Source: CANRIN01 sp964493515 (GTDB lineage Bacteria; Bacillota; Clostridia; Oscillospirales; JAAYOS01). From it: a DNA stretch of 64,000 nt. Positions within the stretch are counted from its first letter, which is position 1. Each line of letters starts with the position of its first letter. The notes under the pieces are model-generated. The model searched no databases. It was not told where the DNA came from and saw only the letters and a list, made by a program, of their open reading frames with translations. This document shows positions 12,801 to 24,800 of this stretch, one piece after another. Location: contig CAZBNJ010000001.1 of NCBI GenBank assembly GCA_964493515.1, forward strand, positions 62,001 through 126,000, given 5' to 3'. The translations under genes and the position numbers were made by a program.

Positions 12801-15800
12801 ATGCGATGGCCGAAGCCGTCGTAGCCGTAGTAGCTGCTCGAGACGTTGCCGCCGCTCATTATGGCCTCGTCGCGTCCCCAGTCCATGTTCATGTACTCCA
12901 TCGTGTTGTACACGCCGCTGTTGCCCCAGTAGACGACCGTGCCGTCCGCGCGCAGAGCCATCGCGAAGTCGCGGCCCGCCGCTATCTGGACGATGTTCTT
13001 CAGCGTGTTCGGGCTGGACGCGTTGTAGCCCGCTCCGACGTTTATGACCTTCATCGGCGCGTAGGCGTTGCGGTCGCGTATAGCCTGCGTCCACTGATCG
13101 TGGCAGCCGCTATGCCAGCTGTGGCAGTGCCACATGAAGCGATAGATGTAGGTGAAGTTGTAGGTGCCGTTGCCCAGCTCGCCGTGGCCGTTGTAGCCCC
13201 AGGACAGCACTTCGCCGGTGGAGGTGAGCGCATAGCTGGTGTACGGGCCTGCCGCTATCTGGATGATGTCGCCAAGGTAGCCGCTGGACACCGTCTCGGT
13301 AGTGATCGAGCCGGTCGGTGCCGCATCCGCGCCGTACTGGTTATTGGTGCGGTATCCGCGCACGCGCTGCGGCGAGGTGTAGGTCTTGCGCGCATCCTGC
13401 CAGTTCTCGTCGTACACGTTCGTCCAGTAGCGGCTCCAGTAGTAGACATTGTGATAGGAGTTATACGAGCTCTGGTAGTTGTTGGTGCTCGCATAGGTCG
13501 CGATACCGAGCTGTCCGTAGAGGTTCGAGCCCCATGCCCAGACGGTGCCGTCCGAGCGCAGCGCCAGCGTGTGGTCATAGCCGCTTACGACCATCGGCGT
13601 GACCTTGCCGCTGCGGGTGTACAGCTCTATCTGCGCCGCGCTGGTGGCAACGCACTCGCGCTTATAGCGTATGGTGTTCGCGTAGGTGGTGGTAGTCGTG
13701 ACGCCGCCCTCGGTCTTTTCCTCGACCAGCGGCTTGTCGGTCGTCTCAACGTCGACCTCCGGGTCGTACTCGCGCCAGTTCAGACCGTTCTTGCGCGCGC
13801 TCGCGTCGTCCACACCGTTTGCCGGAGCGAACACATAGCCGCCCTCCGGATCCTGCGTGTAGACGTATATCTTCGAGCTTATCGCGACCGTGCCGTACTT
13901 GTGCATGTTGGCGCTCTTGATTATCCACGAGCCGTCGCCCGCGTACTCCGCCACCGCTATGTCGGTGTCCATAGTGCGCAGGTCGCTTACCGCGTAGACC
14001 TTGCGGACTTCGCGGTTGGTGGATATGCCGCCGATAATGATGGTGACCGTGCCTTCTTTGCCGATGGCGTCGTCAAGGCTCGTCAGCTTGGTGCTGCCGT
14101 ATGCGTTGGTGCCGTCGTAGACCACCCAGCGGCTCGCGTCGACGCGCAGCTGCTTGGTCTCGTCCAGACGGTAGTTCCAGGTCGAGCTGTTCGAGTTGAA
14201 CGCGTTGGTGTCGGTCACGGCATCCGGCGTGTTCTTTGCCGAAGCGCCGCCGTTGCTTGTGACGGTCACGCCGTTTATCGACGACGCGACATTCGTGCCC
14301 GCCGTCTTGCTCGTCTCCTCGTAGTCCTGGACATATGCCGTGGCGAAGTACAGATAGCTGTTCTTGTGATAGCCGCTGAGCGTAGGCGTGGTGTTGTTCT
14401 TGCGCAGGTCACCGCTGTTCGACGAGTTGTTTGTCAGCGAATTGCGGATGGTGCCGAGCTGGTAGTACGCGTTCGAGCCCCAGCCGAACACATAGCCGTC
14501 GGTCAGCATCGCCGAGACGTGGTTGGTGCCGAAGTCCATCGTGTGTACGCCGCCCAGGCTGTTGTCGCCCTTATACTGGTCGTACTCGTCGCCCTGCGTC
14601 AGCTTATAGCCGGCGGTGCGGTCGGTCATGTCGGTGCTGTCCGGATACTCGGTCGTGGTGACCGGATCGGTGTCGCCCTCAAGGACGAACTGCGGCCATG
14701 TGATGGTCGCGTGCGACGCCGAGCCGCTCGAGCCGTCGGCTATACCGAGCTGACCGTAGCCGTTGTAGCCCCAGACGAGCAGCTGCGTGCTCTCGGTCAG
14801 CAGCGCGCCGGACGAGTTGTTGCCCGCGTAGACCGTCTTGACTCCGCGCAGGTAGGTGTCCTCGATATTCTCGCTTGTGACCGAGCCGAGCAGCGTCTGC
14901 TTTGCGGCAACGGTGGAGGCCGCCGAGATGCGGACCGCCAGCGTCTGCGTGCCGCTGTACTGCGCGGTAAGCTGTCTGTAACTGTTGTCGCCCCAGCCGA
15001 ATATCTCCTGATACTGGATGCTGGTGCCGTCTGCCTGGCGCTCGGTTATCGTGCGGATGGCAAGCATATGGTTCTTGCCGACCGCGATGGCGCTGGCGTT
15101 GTAGAAGTTGTCCGAATCGCTCGTGCTGTTGCCCTTCGGGACATAATCGGGCACGAGCTGGTTGGACAGCTTGCCGTTGCCGAGCTGTCCGCTGGTGTTC
15201 TGACCCCAGGTGATGATGTTACTCTCGCCGTTTATAGCCGCCGAGCTTTCGCCGCCCGCGTCTATGACCTTTATGTTCGACAGATAGTCCTTGCCCAGGA
15301 AGCCGAGCACCTTCGTCGGCGTGCGGTTCACGTCGAGGGCGCTGTTCGAGTTTATTCCGAGCTGACCGTTGGTGTTGCGGCCCCACGCCCAGACGTTGCC
15401 GTTCTCGTCGAGTGCAAGCGAGAAGTAATCGCCCGCCGCAATAGCGACGATCTTTACGCCGTTGTCCACAAGCGTCTGCACCTTGCTCGCGTAAGTGACG
15501 ATGCTCGAGGTGTTCGCGCTCGCGAGACCGAGCTGGCCGTAGTTGTTCTGACCCCATGTCCAGACCACGCCGTCTCTATCCAGCGCGACCGTGTGGCTTA
15601 TGCCGGTCTTGACGCTCTTGATGTTGGTCAGGTAGACACCCGCCGACTTGAGCACGCGCTGCGGATTGGGTACAACCGCCAGAGCGCTCGCGTTCGTGGG
15701 CGAGGTGCTGCCCGCCGGATACTCGTAGTTGCGGTCGACCTGCGACGAGTAGCTCGACTCTATCGAACCGCTGACAAAGCGGCTGCTCGACGTGCGGGTT

Positions 15801-18800
15801 ATCGGCTGCGGGTTGGTTATCGAGCCCTCGAAGCCGAGGTTGTTGCCCTGGCCGAGCTGGCCGTAGTAGTTGTGGCCCCATGCCCAGACATAGCCATAGC
15901 TGTCCAGCATGACGGTGAAGTTCTCGCCCGCCGCGGTGGTCGGGATTATCGCGTTGCGGCTCTCCTGGAGGTTTATCTCGAAGGTCGCGGTGTACACGCC
16001 GGTCACCAGCATCTCGGGCTCGGGCAGTCCGGATGCCGCGTCGTTCGAGTGCGTGCTGCCGTAGTCGCCAACGACATAGCGCTTGGTAAGCAGGCTCTCG
16101 TTCTTGTATGTGCTCTTGTCGTCCAGCGTGTTAGACGCAGCGCCCGGGCCGTTGTCATACTCCGCCGCGATGGTTATCGTCGTGCGGCCCTTCTCGTAGT
16201 TCTCGCGGTGCTCTATCATGTACTGATAGCTGAAGATAACGACGTTGTCGTCGGTATCCGGCGCGAGGGCGGTCGAACCGGTGGGCGAGCTGCCCTTTCC
16301 GGTGCCGTCCTTGACGCCGTCGTTGTCCGTTCTGGTCACGGCGATACCGGTCGCCGAGCTGACCGACGTCCAGACCTCGTCGCTCGACGGCAGGTTGAGG
16401 ACCATCGGATAGAGCGCGAATCCGGTGTCATACTGGAGGTGAGTGTTCTCCTTGTAGATGTACATATAGTCGTCCGCGCCCATGTCGATAAGCGGGGTGA
16501 CTATCGGGTTGTTCGCCTTTGCGGTAACACTCGAGTCGGTGCGCGAGTCGAGCGTCGCCTGCGCGTTTGCCGGATCGTAGGTCTGCGCCACGTTGGTCGG
16601 CGTGCCGTAGGTCTGGTCGACCACTCCGCTGTTGACTATCTCGAGGTAGTCGATAATGAGCTGCATCGTCTCCTTGTCGCCCGCCTGGACAGGCAGCGGC
16701 AGACGATAGTCGGTGAGGTCGCCCAGCTGACCGTTGGTGCCCGACGCCGAGCCGACGCGGTTGGTACCCCAGCCCCAGACATAGCCGAACATGCCGTCGA
16801 GTATGCCGTCGCCGGTGATGTTGCCGGCGTCGTCCTCCGGGGTGTACTGCGTCGCCAGCGAGTAGTACATGTTTATCGACACGGAGAAGCTGGCTCCGAG
16901 AGCTATGCCCGCCGAACCCTCAAGGTAGGTGTAGTCTGCGTTGTGCTTCTCGTAGTTGCCCTTCAGCGTGCGGACGGGATTTGCCGACGCGGTGTAGCTG
17001 CCGTCGCCGAGCTGACCCTCGCCGTTCGCGCCCCAGACGTAGGTGTAGTTGTGCTCCCTGCCGTCGGTGCTGTACAGCGCGTTCGCCGCATCGCCCGACT
17101 TTGCGTGGTCGAGCAGCGCCTGCGACTTCGTGGTCGCGCCCTCGCCGGTAGTTGTGGTCTTCTCGTAGAACGCGGCGGTGGTCGCCGAGCCCGGTATCAC
17201 CGTGCGTATCGCGCTGTTGGTGCCGCTCGCCGCTATCTCGACGATATATTCGCCGACATTGCTTGCAGCGTTCGGAGTGTAGAACGCCGAAGCCGCGTCG
17301 CGGCCACCGGTCGTGTTGCGCAGGACGACCTTCGCGTTTGCCTCCACGCCCACAACCGGCAGGTTGGTCGTAGCCGAAGCGTTGTAGCCGAGCAGGTTGT
17401 TCGAGTTGCTGCCCGTTCCGAACACGTTGTGCGCGCCGGTGAGGATGAGCGAGTAGCCGTTTCCGTTTGCCAGCTGCATCGCGCCGTAGAACATCTCGCT
17501 CGTGTTGTAGCGACGGTTGTACGCGCTGTTGCCGGAGGTGTCACGGTCGAGCAGCGTGTTCGAGTAGCCCTCGACGGCGGCGTTCGTGCCCGCGCGCATC
17601 TGTACCGGCTGCGAGGCATAGCGCGCAGTCGTGCCGTCGGTCACGAGCAGACCCACGCCAAGCTGTCCGCTGCTGCCGAGACCCCACGAATAGACCGTGC
17701 CGTTCGCGCGGAGCGCGGTGACATGGGTGCTGCCCGCGGCAATGGCAACGATATCGCTTATGTAGTCATACGGATCGCCGTTCACATCCGGCGCAGCCGA
17801 CGCGCCGTTGACCACGCGCACCGGGGTGGTCGCGTAGCTCGACGAATATGTCGTGTTGTAGTATGCGCGGCCGAGCTGTCCGTAGCTGTTTGCGCCCCAC
17901 GCGTAGACGTAGCCGTCATTCGTCAGCGCAACGCTGAAGCCCGAGCCTGCCGAGATCTCGGCGATGTTCGTCAGATACTTGCCGGTCTCGTCGGTGTGCG
18001 CCGCGATCGCCGCGCCCTTCAGAACGCGGGTCGCGGTGGTGTAGTATCCGGTGCCGCCCGCGCCGATCTGTCCGTCGGACGAGATGCCCCAGCCGTACAC
18101 GTTGCCGCTGTGGGTCAGCGCCATCGTGTGCGACGAGTAGACCGATATCTGCTTGACGTTTGCGAGGTAGTTGACGCCGCCCACGGTGACATAGTCGCGC
18201 CTGTCCGCGCCGGTGGTGTCTATCCTCACGCGCACCGGGTACGCCTTGGAGGTGCTGCCGGTGGTGTTCGTGCCGTCGCCTATGCGGCCGTAGCTCTCAA
18301 GACCCCAAGCCCAGACGCTTCCGTCCGGCTTGAGCACGGTGGTGAAGTAGTCGCCCGCCTCGATCTGCGCCGCCGAGATCGCGGTCGTGTTCGAGCTGTC
18401 GAGCACATACAGTTCAAGCACCATCTGATACGAGATGCGCTGTCCCGACGGAGTGGTGTAGTCGTAGGTTATCGTCGCGGCGGTGCGGCCGTACTTGCGG
18501 CTGTTCGTGCCCTTGAACACTATCTTCGACTCGCCCGCGGCGTCGCTTGCCCAGTACCACGTCACGATGCTCGGGTCGAGCACGTTTACGGTGTAGCTGC
18601 GGCGATAGTGCTGCGTCGTAACGCCGCCGTCGGTGGTGGTCGTCGGGCGCAGCGCGGAGATGCTGTCGCTGAACACCGAGCTGTTGAAGCCGGTGTAGTT
18701 CATCACATACATCTTGGACAGGTCGACGGTGTAGCTGGTCATGTCCGCGTCGATGGTTATGCGCGAAGCGGAGGTGTGCGACTTTGCTATCTCGGTCGTC

Positions 18801-21800
18801 GGGTTGCCGTCCGGCTCGTAGAACATTATCGAGTCCTCGCGAGCGCCGGTGCGTATCGGTTCGGCGCTGTCGTGGAAGCCGCCGTCGCCGAGCGCGCCGT
18901 GGTCGTTCTCGCCGGTCGAGTAGATGAAGCCGTCCGCGCCGATGATAGCCGAGTGCTGCGAGCCCGCGGCGATGGCATAGACCGAGCTGGAGTAGTTCTC
19001 GAACCAGCCGGTATACGGCTTCTGGGTGACCTCGCCCTCGGCGTTATATGTCGGCTCGGTGGTAAACAGCGTCTCCACGGCGCCGGTCGAGGTCGCAGTC
19101 TTGCCGTCGGCGAGCTGACCGCTTGCGTTGTAGCCCCACGAGTAGACTATCGCGCGGGTGTCGAGATCGTTGGTGGTGAGGTTCTCCGTGCCCTCGTTGT
19201 TCCTCGTCATGGTCGTCGGCTTGCCCGCCGCGTTGAGCGTATTCGGGCAGTAGAGCGGGCTGTACTGAAGTCCCGTTCCGACGACGTTGTTCTTGTCATA
19301 TGCGAAGCGATAGTGGGTGTTTCCGCACCAGCACTCGTCAACGGTGACGGTGCCGCTCATCTTCACGCCGCCGACGGAGAGCACGACGTTTATGATGTGG
19401 TAGGGCAGCTGTATCGAGTTGTTGCCCTCGCTGCCGCTGACGCCGGTCAGTCCGGTTATCTTCTGCGTCACCGTGCCGTCGTCGGACACGAAGGTGTAGC
19501 CGTATCCGTCGTCGCCCGCCTTTATCGACACGCTGCGGTCGGTGGTGTTTGCCGGAGTGAGCTGGTCGCCGTAAGGCGTGCCGTGGTCGAGTATCTCGCC
19601 GATGTAGTGCGTGCCGCCGCACACCGGGCAGGTGTAACGGGTCTTTTCAAGCGCTATCGAGTGGCCCGCGCCGGCGCTTATCTCGGAGATGTTGGTCAGG
19701 TACTCGACCGTCGAGTTTCCGGTAGACTTCTGCACCGGGATCGGGTACGCGTAGTAGTTGCCGCTGACCTGGGTGCTGCCCAGCTGCTTCAGGTTATTCG
19801 CGCCCCAGGCGAACACGGCGTTGAACTTCTCGCCGCCGACCGTGATCTCACGGCTGAGCGCCAGCGAGTAGTTCGAGCCCGCCTCGATGGCGGATATCAT
19901 GTACAGGGTGTACTGCTTGCTCCTCACCGCGTCGAGTATCGGGAGCTGCTTGGTGCGGTCGATGACGACCTTGTCGGCGTAGACGCGCGTCTCGGTCGAC
20001 GAAATGCCGAGCTGTCCGACGTCGTTGCGTCCCCAGACGAAGACCGTGCCGTCGGTGCGCAGAGCCATCGCGTGCTGCGAGCCTGCCGAGACCGCGATTA
20101 TCGCCTCGAGGTAGCCGCCGCCGTGATAGCCGAGCACGCTTATCGGGTAGGACTTCTTCGCGGTGGACAGGTCGCCAAGCTGACCGTAGTCGTTGCCGCC
20201 CCACGCGTAGACGTGACCCTCGTTGCTCAACGCGAGCGAGAAGTCGCCGCCCGCCGACACCGCCACAACGCCCTCGAGCGTTCCGCCGACGCCGCTTACG
20301 CCCTTGACCAGGACCGGACGCGAGCTGGATGCGGTGCTCTCCGCCTGAGCGGTGCCCTGACCGAGCTGTCCGCTGGTTCCGAGACCCCACGCCCAGACAC
20401 GTCCGAGCGAGTCGAGCGCGAGCATATGGTGAGTGCCCGCCGAGACGGAGGTTATGACCAGCGACTCGGTCACGTTTATGCCATCCTCATAGAACTGGAC
20501 CTGGACCGGAGTCGAGCGCGCGTTGTTCAGCGCGTTGCCGTTGCTTATCTGCGAGCCGTTCGCGCCGATGCCGAGCTGACCGTAGCTGTTGTCGCCCCAC
20601 GTCCAGACGGTGCCGTTTGCGAACAGCGCGGCGGAGTAGCCTTCGCCCGCCGATATCATCGGAACCGCCTTCGAGTTCTTGTTCGGAACGTCAACGAGCA
20701 GCGCGCCCGAGTAGGTGGCACCCTCCTCGCCGTTCTCGGTGAGCGCGACGATGAAGAAGCTGACCGTTGCGCGTCCGAACGCACCCTCTGTCGCGGGCAG
20801 GATGTACCAATATCCGTCATCGCCCTGCCAGACCTTGACCACGTCCTCGTTGGAGCTGTACATGACCACATGGTTGCTCCACGCGCGGGACTGCTGGGTG
20901 TCGCTGTACAGGTTGAAGCCCTTGATGTAGATCTGATCCATGTCGCTCCAGTCGACCTGATAGTAGTCGCCGTACTCGAGCGTTATGAACAGCGGAGGCT
21001 CGGGCAGGTTGGAGTTGACCATGTAGTCCTGCGCCTTCTTGCCGCTGCGGTAGAGCGCCGACTTCTGGATTGCGAGGCTGTAATAGCTCTCCGAACCGGA
21101 CTGGGTCGGGTACGGAGTGTCCACCTGCAGGAAGTTGCCCATCTCGCCCTTGTTGCCGTCGCCGAACGAGTAGACAAAGCCCTCGTCGTTGACGATAGCC
21201 GAGTGCAGATAGCCGGCAGTCAGATGCTGAGTCGTGGTGAGGTTGGTGGTGTTCGCCGAGCCGGTGACGCCGGTGCTTGTGACCGCGCCCGCCGCGTCGA
21301 GATACTCAACGGTGATGCCGGTGCCGTCGTCGCCGGTTATCGCGCGCGAGACGTTGTCGCCGGTATCCGCGCGGCGCAGAGCGGACTGGTTGCCGCCCCA
21401 CTTGGACGTCCAGTTCTCTCTCTCGGCGGTCGGGACGATGCCGAGCTGTCCCTCGCCGTTTGCGCCGACCGAGTAGATGTCGCCGTGCTCGGTGGTTATC
21501 ATCGTGTGATAGCCGCCCGCCGAGACGTCGGACACCTTGACCGGCATATTGAATTCGTAGGTGTACTCATATCCGCCGCCGGTGCTGCGCGCGGTCGCGT
21601 TTGAAAGCGCGTTTATCTTGTACTTGAGCGTCGACGCCGCGGCCTTGACCGCCTTCGCGCCGTCGAAGTTTGCCTCGGCGGAGATCTTGTTTGCGGCGAT
21701 AGCCGCGTCCACCGCGTCGTAGTAGACCTTTGCCGCGTCGTTATAGCCGACCGTTCCGGTCATCGGACGGAACACCGACGAGCTGCTCGTGGCGCTTCTG

Positions 21801-24800
21801 CCGAGCTGTCCGTTCGTGCCGAGACCGACCGCGAACACCGGCGTTCCGGTGCGCGTCACCGACGACGCGGCAAGCCTGGTCGTCGTGTCGGCGGCATAGG
21901 TCGCGGCGGTCATCTCATAGGTGTTGACCAGCGCCACGACGTGCTGATATCCGCTGTCCAGCGCGACAACGCCGGTGAGCGGGGTCTTGCCGTTCTGGAT
22001 GTAGTAGTTCACGTCGGCGGCGTCCTTCATCGGCTGCGAGCCTTCGTGCGAGGTGTAGTCCGCCGTGTTCACGTTTGCCGTGAGCAGCGTGTTGGCAGCG
22101 CTCTCGGTCATTATCGCGAGATCGCCGGTACCCTTTGCGGTATAGGCTGCGGTGGTTGTGAGCGCAACATCCGGATAGCGGCGCATCATCGTTCCGCCGT
22201 TTGCAAGCTGACCCGGGCCGTTGTAGCCCCAGGTTATGACCGTGCCGTCCGAACGGAGCGCGACCGAGCTGCCGTAGCCCGCGGAGGTCGTGCCCAGCGC
22301 CGACACGTCTATCATGTTGTTCAGGTAGAGACCCTGTCCGGACGAGCCGCCCATGCGCACATACTGCGGCGTGAGCGCACGCGAGTTGGTGCCCGGGTCG
22401 CCCGCCTGCCAGTTTGCGCTGTTGCCCCACGCGACAACATAGCCGTTCTTCAGCAGCGCCAGCGAGTGGTCGTATCCGACCGACATCGCGACGACGCCGG
22501 TGAGGTAGTGGGGTCCCTTGTGCTCATATCCGACTTCGTTGTACAGGTGACGCTCGCCCTTTGCGTCTACGGTGTACCAGTACGGGCTGACACCCGCGAG
22601 CACGCGCTCGGGCACGGTCGCCGGAGTCGTTCCGCCGTTGCCGAGCTGTCCGTTCGAGTTCGCGCCCCAGGCGTACAGATCGCTCTTTGCGGTCAGCGCG
22701 AGAACGTGGAAGCTGCCCGACGCGGCGGTGGATACCGCGATATCGACTATCGGGTCGTTGGTAGCGGTGCCGCCGACCGCGCTCAGCGTCTTGTTGTCGC
22801 CGAGCAGTCCGACGCCGTTGATGCCCGCGACCTGTGCGGGCAGGCGCACGACCGCGGTGTCCGCTCCGACATCAATGCCGCCGGAGGAGCTCTTTTCCTG
22901 CTCATAGCGGACATTGGCGGTCGGGAACACACCGCTTGCTATCACGCGGTTGGTCTCGGCTGCCGCGTCCTGATCCTTCTTCACATACGCGGTGACCAGC
23001 TCGACATTCGCGCCGGCGAACGCTCCCGCCGTGAACGAATATCCCGCGAGCTTATCGGTGAGCTTATACGCCGGGGTTCCGGCAACCGCCGCCTCGGTCG
23101 TCACGCGGTCAAACTCCGCGTCGGCGTAGGTCGACAGGTCTATCGCCGCGGATGCCACCGGTGCGGAGCCGCCGGAGAGGTAGACCTCTTCGATTATGAA
23201 GCTGGTGCCCGCGAACGCGCCGTTCGCGCTGGTAACATTCATGGTGGCGAGATCGACGCGGCCCGACTGTATCGAGCGGAAGCTGCTCGGCACGGTGAGC
23301 TTCTCAAGCTGTCCCGCCTCGGCAAACGAGTGGATGTCAGCGCCGCTGAGCGATGTCGCCGACGACGGCAGACGTATCGCCGCGACCGGGATGCTGTCGT
23401 AGCCCATGAGCTGTGCGGGCACGTTCTGACCGAACGCGTCGTTGTAGTTTGCCTGCGACAGGGTGGTCGGCAGGACTATCTCGCCAAGCGACAGTCCGGA
23501 GTTGCTGAGTCCGGTTATGACCGCGACGCCCGGATACTGCACGTCGCCGTACATGACATCACGCAGCGCCATGTAGTAGTTCGCTTCGCTTATCAGAATG
23601 TCGCGCTCGCCCTTGACACGGTCGGCGTCGGTGCTCTTGTTGGCGTAATCCATGGCGGCGTCGGTGAGGTCACTCGAGGTCGCCTTGCCGGTCGCGGTGC
23701 TCATACGCATAAGCTCGCATCCGAGCACGCTGCGCGGCAGCGCATAATTCTTTATCGAGTCGAGTATCGCCGACAGTCCCTGCGTCGCCTGGACGCCGCT
23801 GAGCTTCGTGAGCTCTTCCTCTGCGGTCTTTATCAGCGCCGCGACGCTGCTTTCCCAAGCGTTCGCGGCGGTGGTGTACGCCGTCTCGTCCGCCGAAGCC
23901 ATGCCGTTTCCGAGCGCGGTCTTGGCGCCCGCGATGAACGCCCTGTCGTTTATCTTCGCGATGAGCGCGTCGACCGCCGCCTTGAGCGCGGTGGTATCCG
24001 CGGGAGCGGGCGGCTCGGGCTCGTCATCGCCGTCACCGTCGCCGTCGCCCTCTGCGGTGGTCGCGACAGGCGTCAGCGCGGCACTTATCGCCATGAGGTC
24101 GGTCGCGAATCCGCCGAGCGCGGTCTCCGCCGCGTCGAGCGCGTTTCCGAAGTCGGCGCCGTTCCCGCCCAGTCCGAGCGCGTCGAACGCCTTCATCGCC
24201 GCGTATAGCTCGGTGTAGCTGCTCTTGTTGCCAAAGTTGGTGTCACCCTCAATGGTCGCGCGGGCGGCGTCAAATATCGCGAGCTGTGCGCGCAGAGCGG
24301 TGTCGAGCGTCTGGCGCGCGGCGTCATAAGCGGTTATAGCGTTGTACAGCGCCGCAAGCGTGTCCGGCGTTCCCGGCTCGCCCGAGATGTAGTGGTTCAC
24401 CACCTCGGCGATATCGAACGCCCTCGCAGCGTCGCTGAGCGCGGTGAGCGCGGTGCTGAGCGCGACCATCTGCGTGCTCGTGGACGCGAGCAGTCCGCTC
24501 TCAACCGTCTCCATCTCTTCGTTCTCTTCGGTGAAGTATATCGCCTTTATCGCGTTGTAGGCGTCCTCAAACGGGTATGCTCCGCCGACCGGTATCGCGC
24601 GATATCGGTCGAGCCAGCTTATAAGTGCGGGTATGGTGCTGCGCGCGGTGCCGAACGCCGTCAGCTCCGCCGCCGCGAGGTTCGCGATGACCTGCTGGTT
24701 TGCGCCGGACACGCCGTTCATGGTGCCGAAGCCCAGCGCCTCGAGAGCGGTCTTTGCAGCGGCAGCGGCGGCATACGCGCTCGCCACGTCGCCCTCACGG

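Noticed and set aside
11942..21604. Very long plus-strand open frame (also 425-4,162, 4,397-11,794, 24,392-33,478, 33,650-38,341, 38,606-45,688, 45,860-50,404, 53,405-59,509)
   Set aside because: All lie in one frame, exactly antisense and in codon register with the RCC1 gene. Their products are Val/Ala/Arg-rich with a repeating A-E-L-S-V-x-V-x-A-P-x-P-D pattern that is the reverse complement of the A-L-x-x-D-G-x-V-W-x-W-G blade. No known domain.
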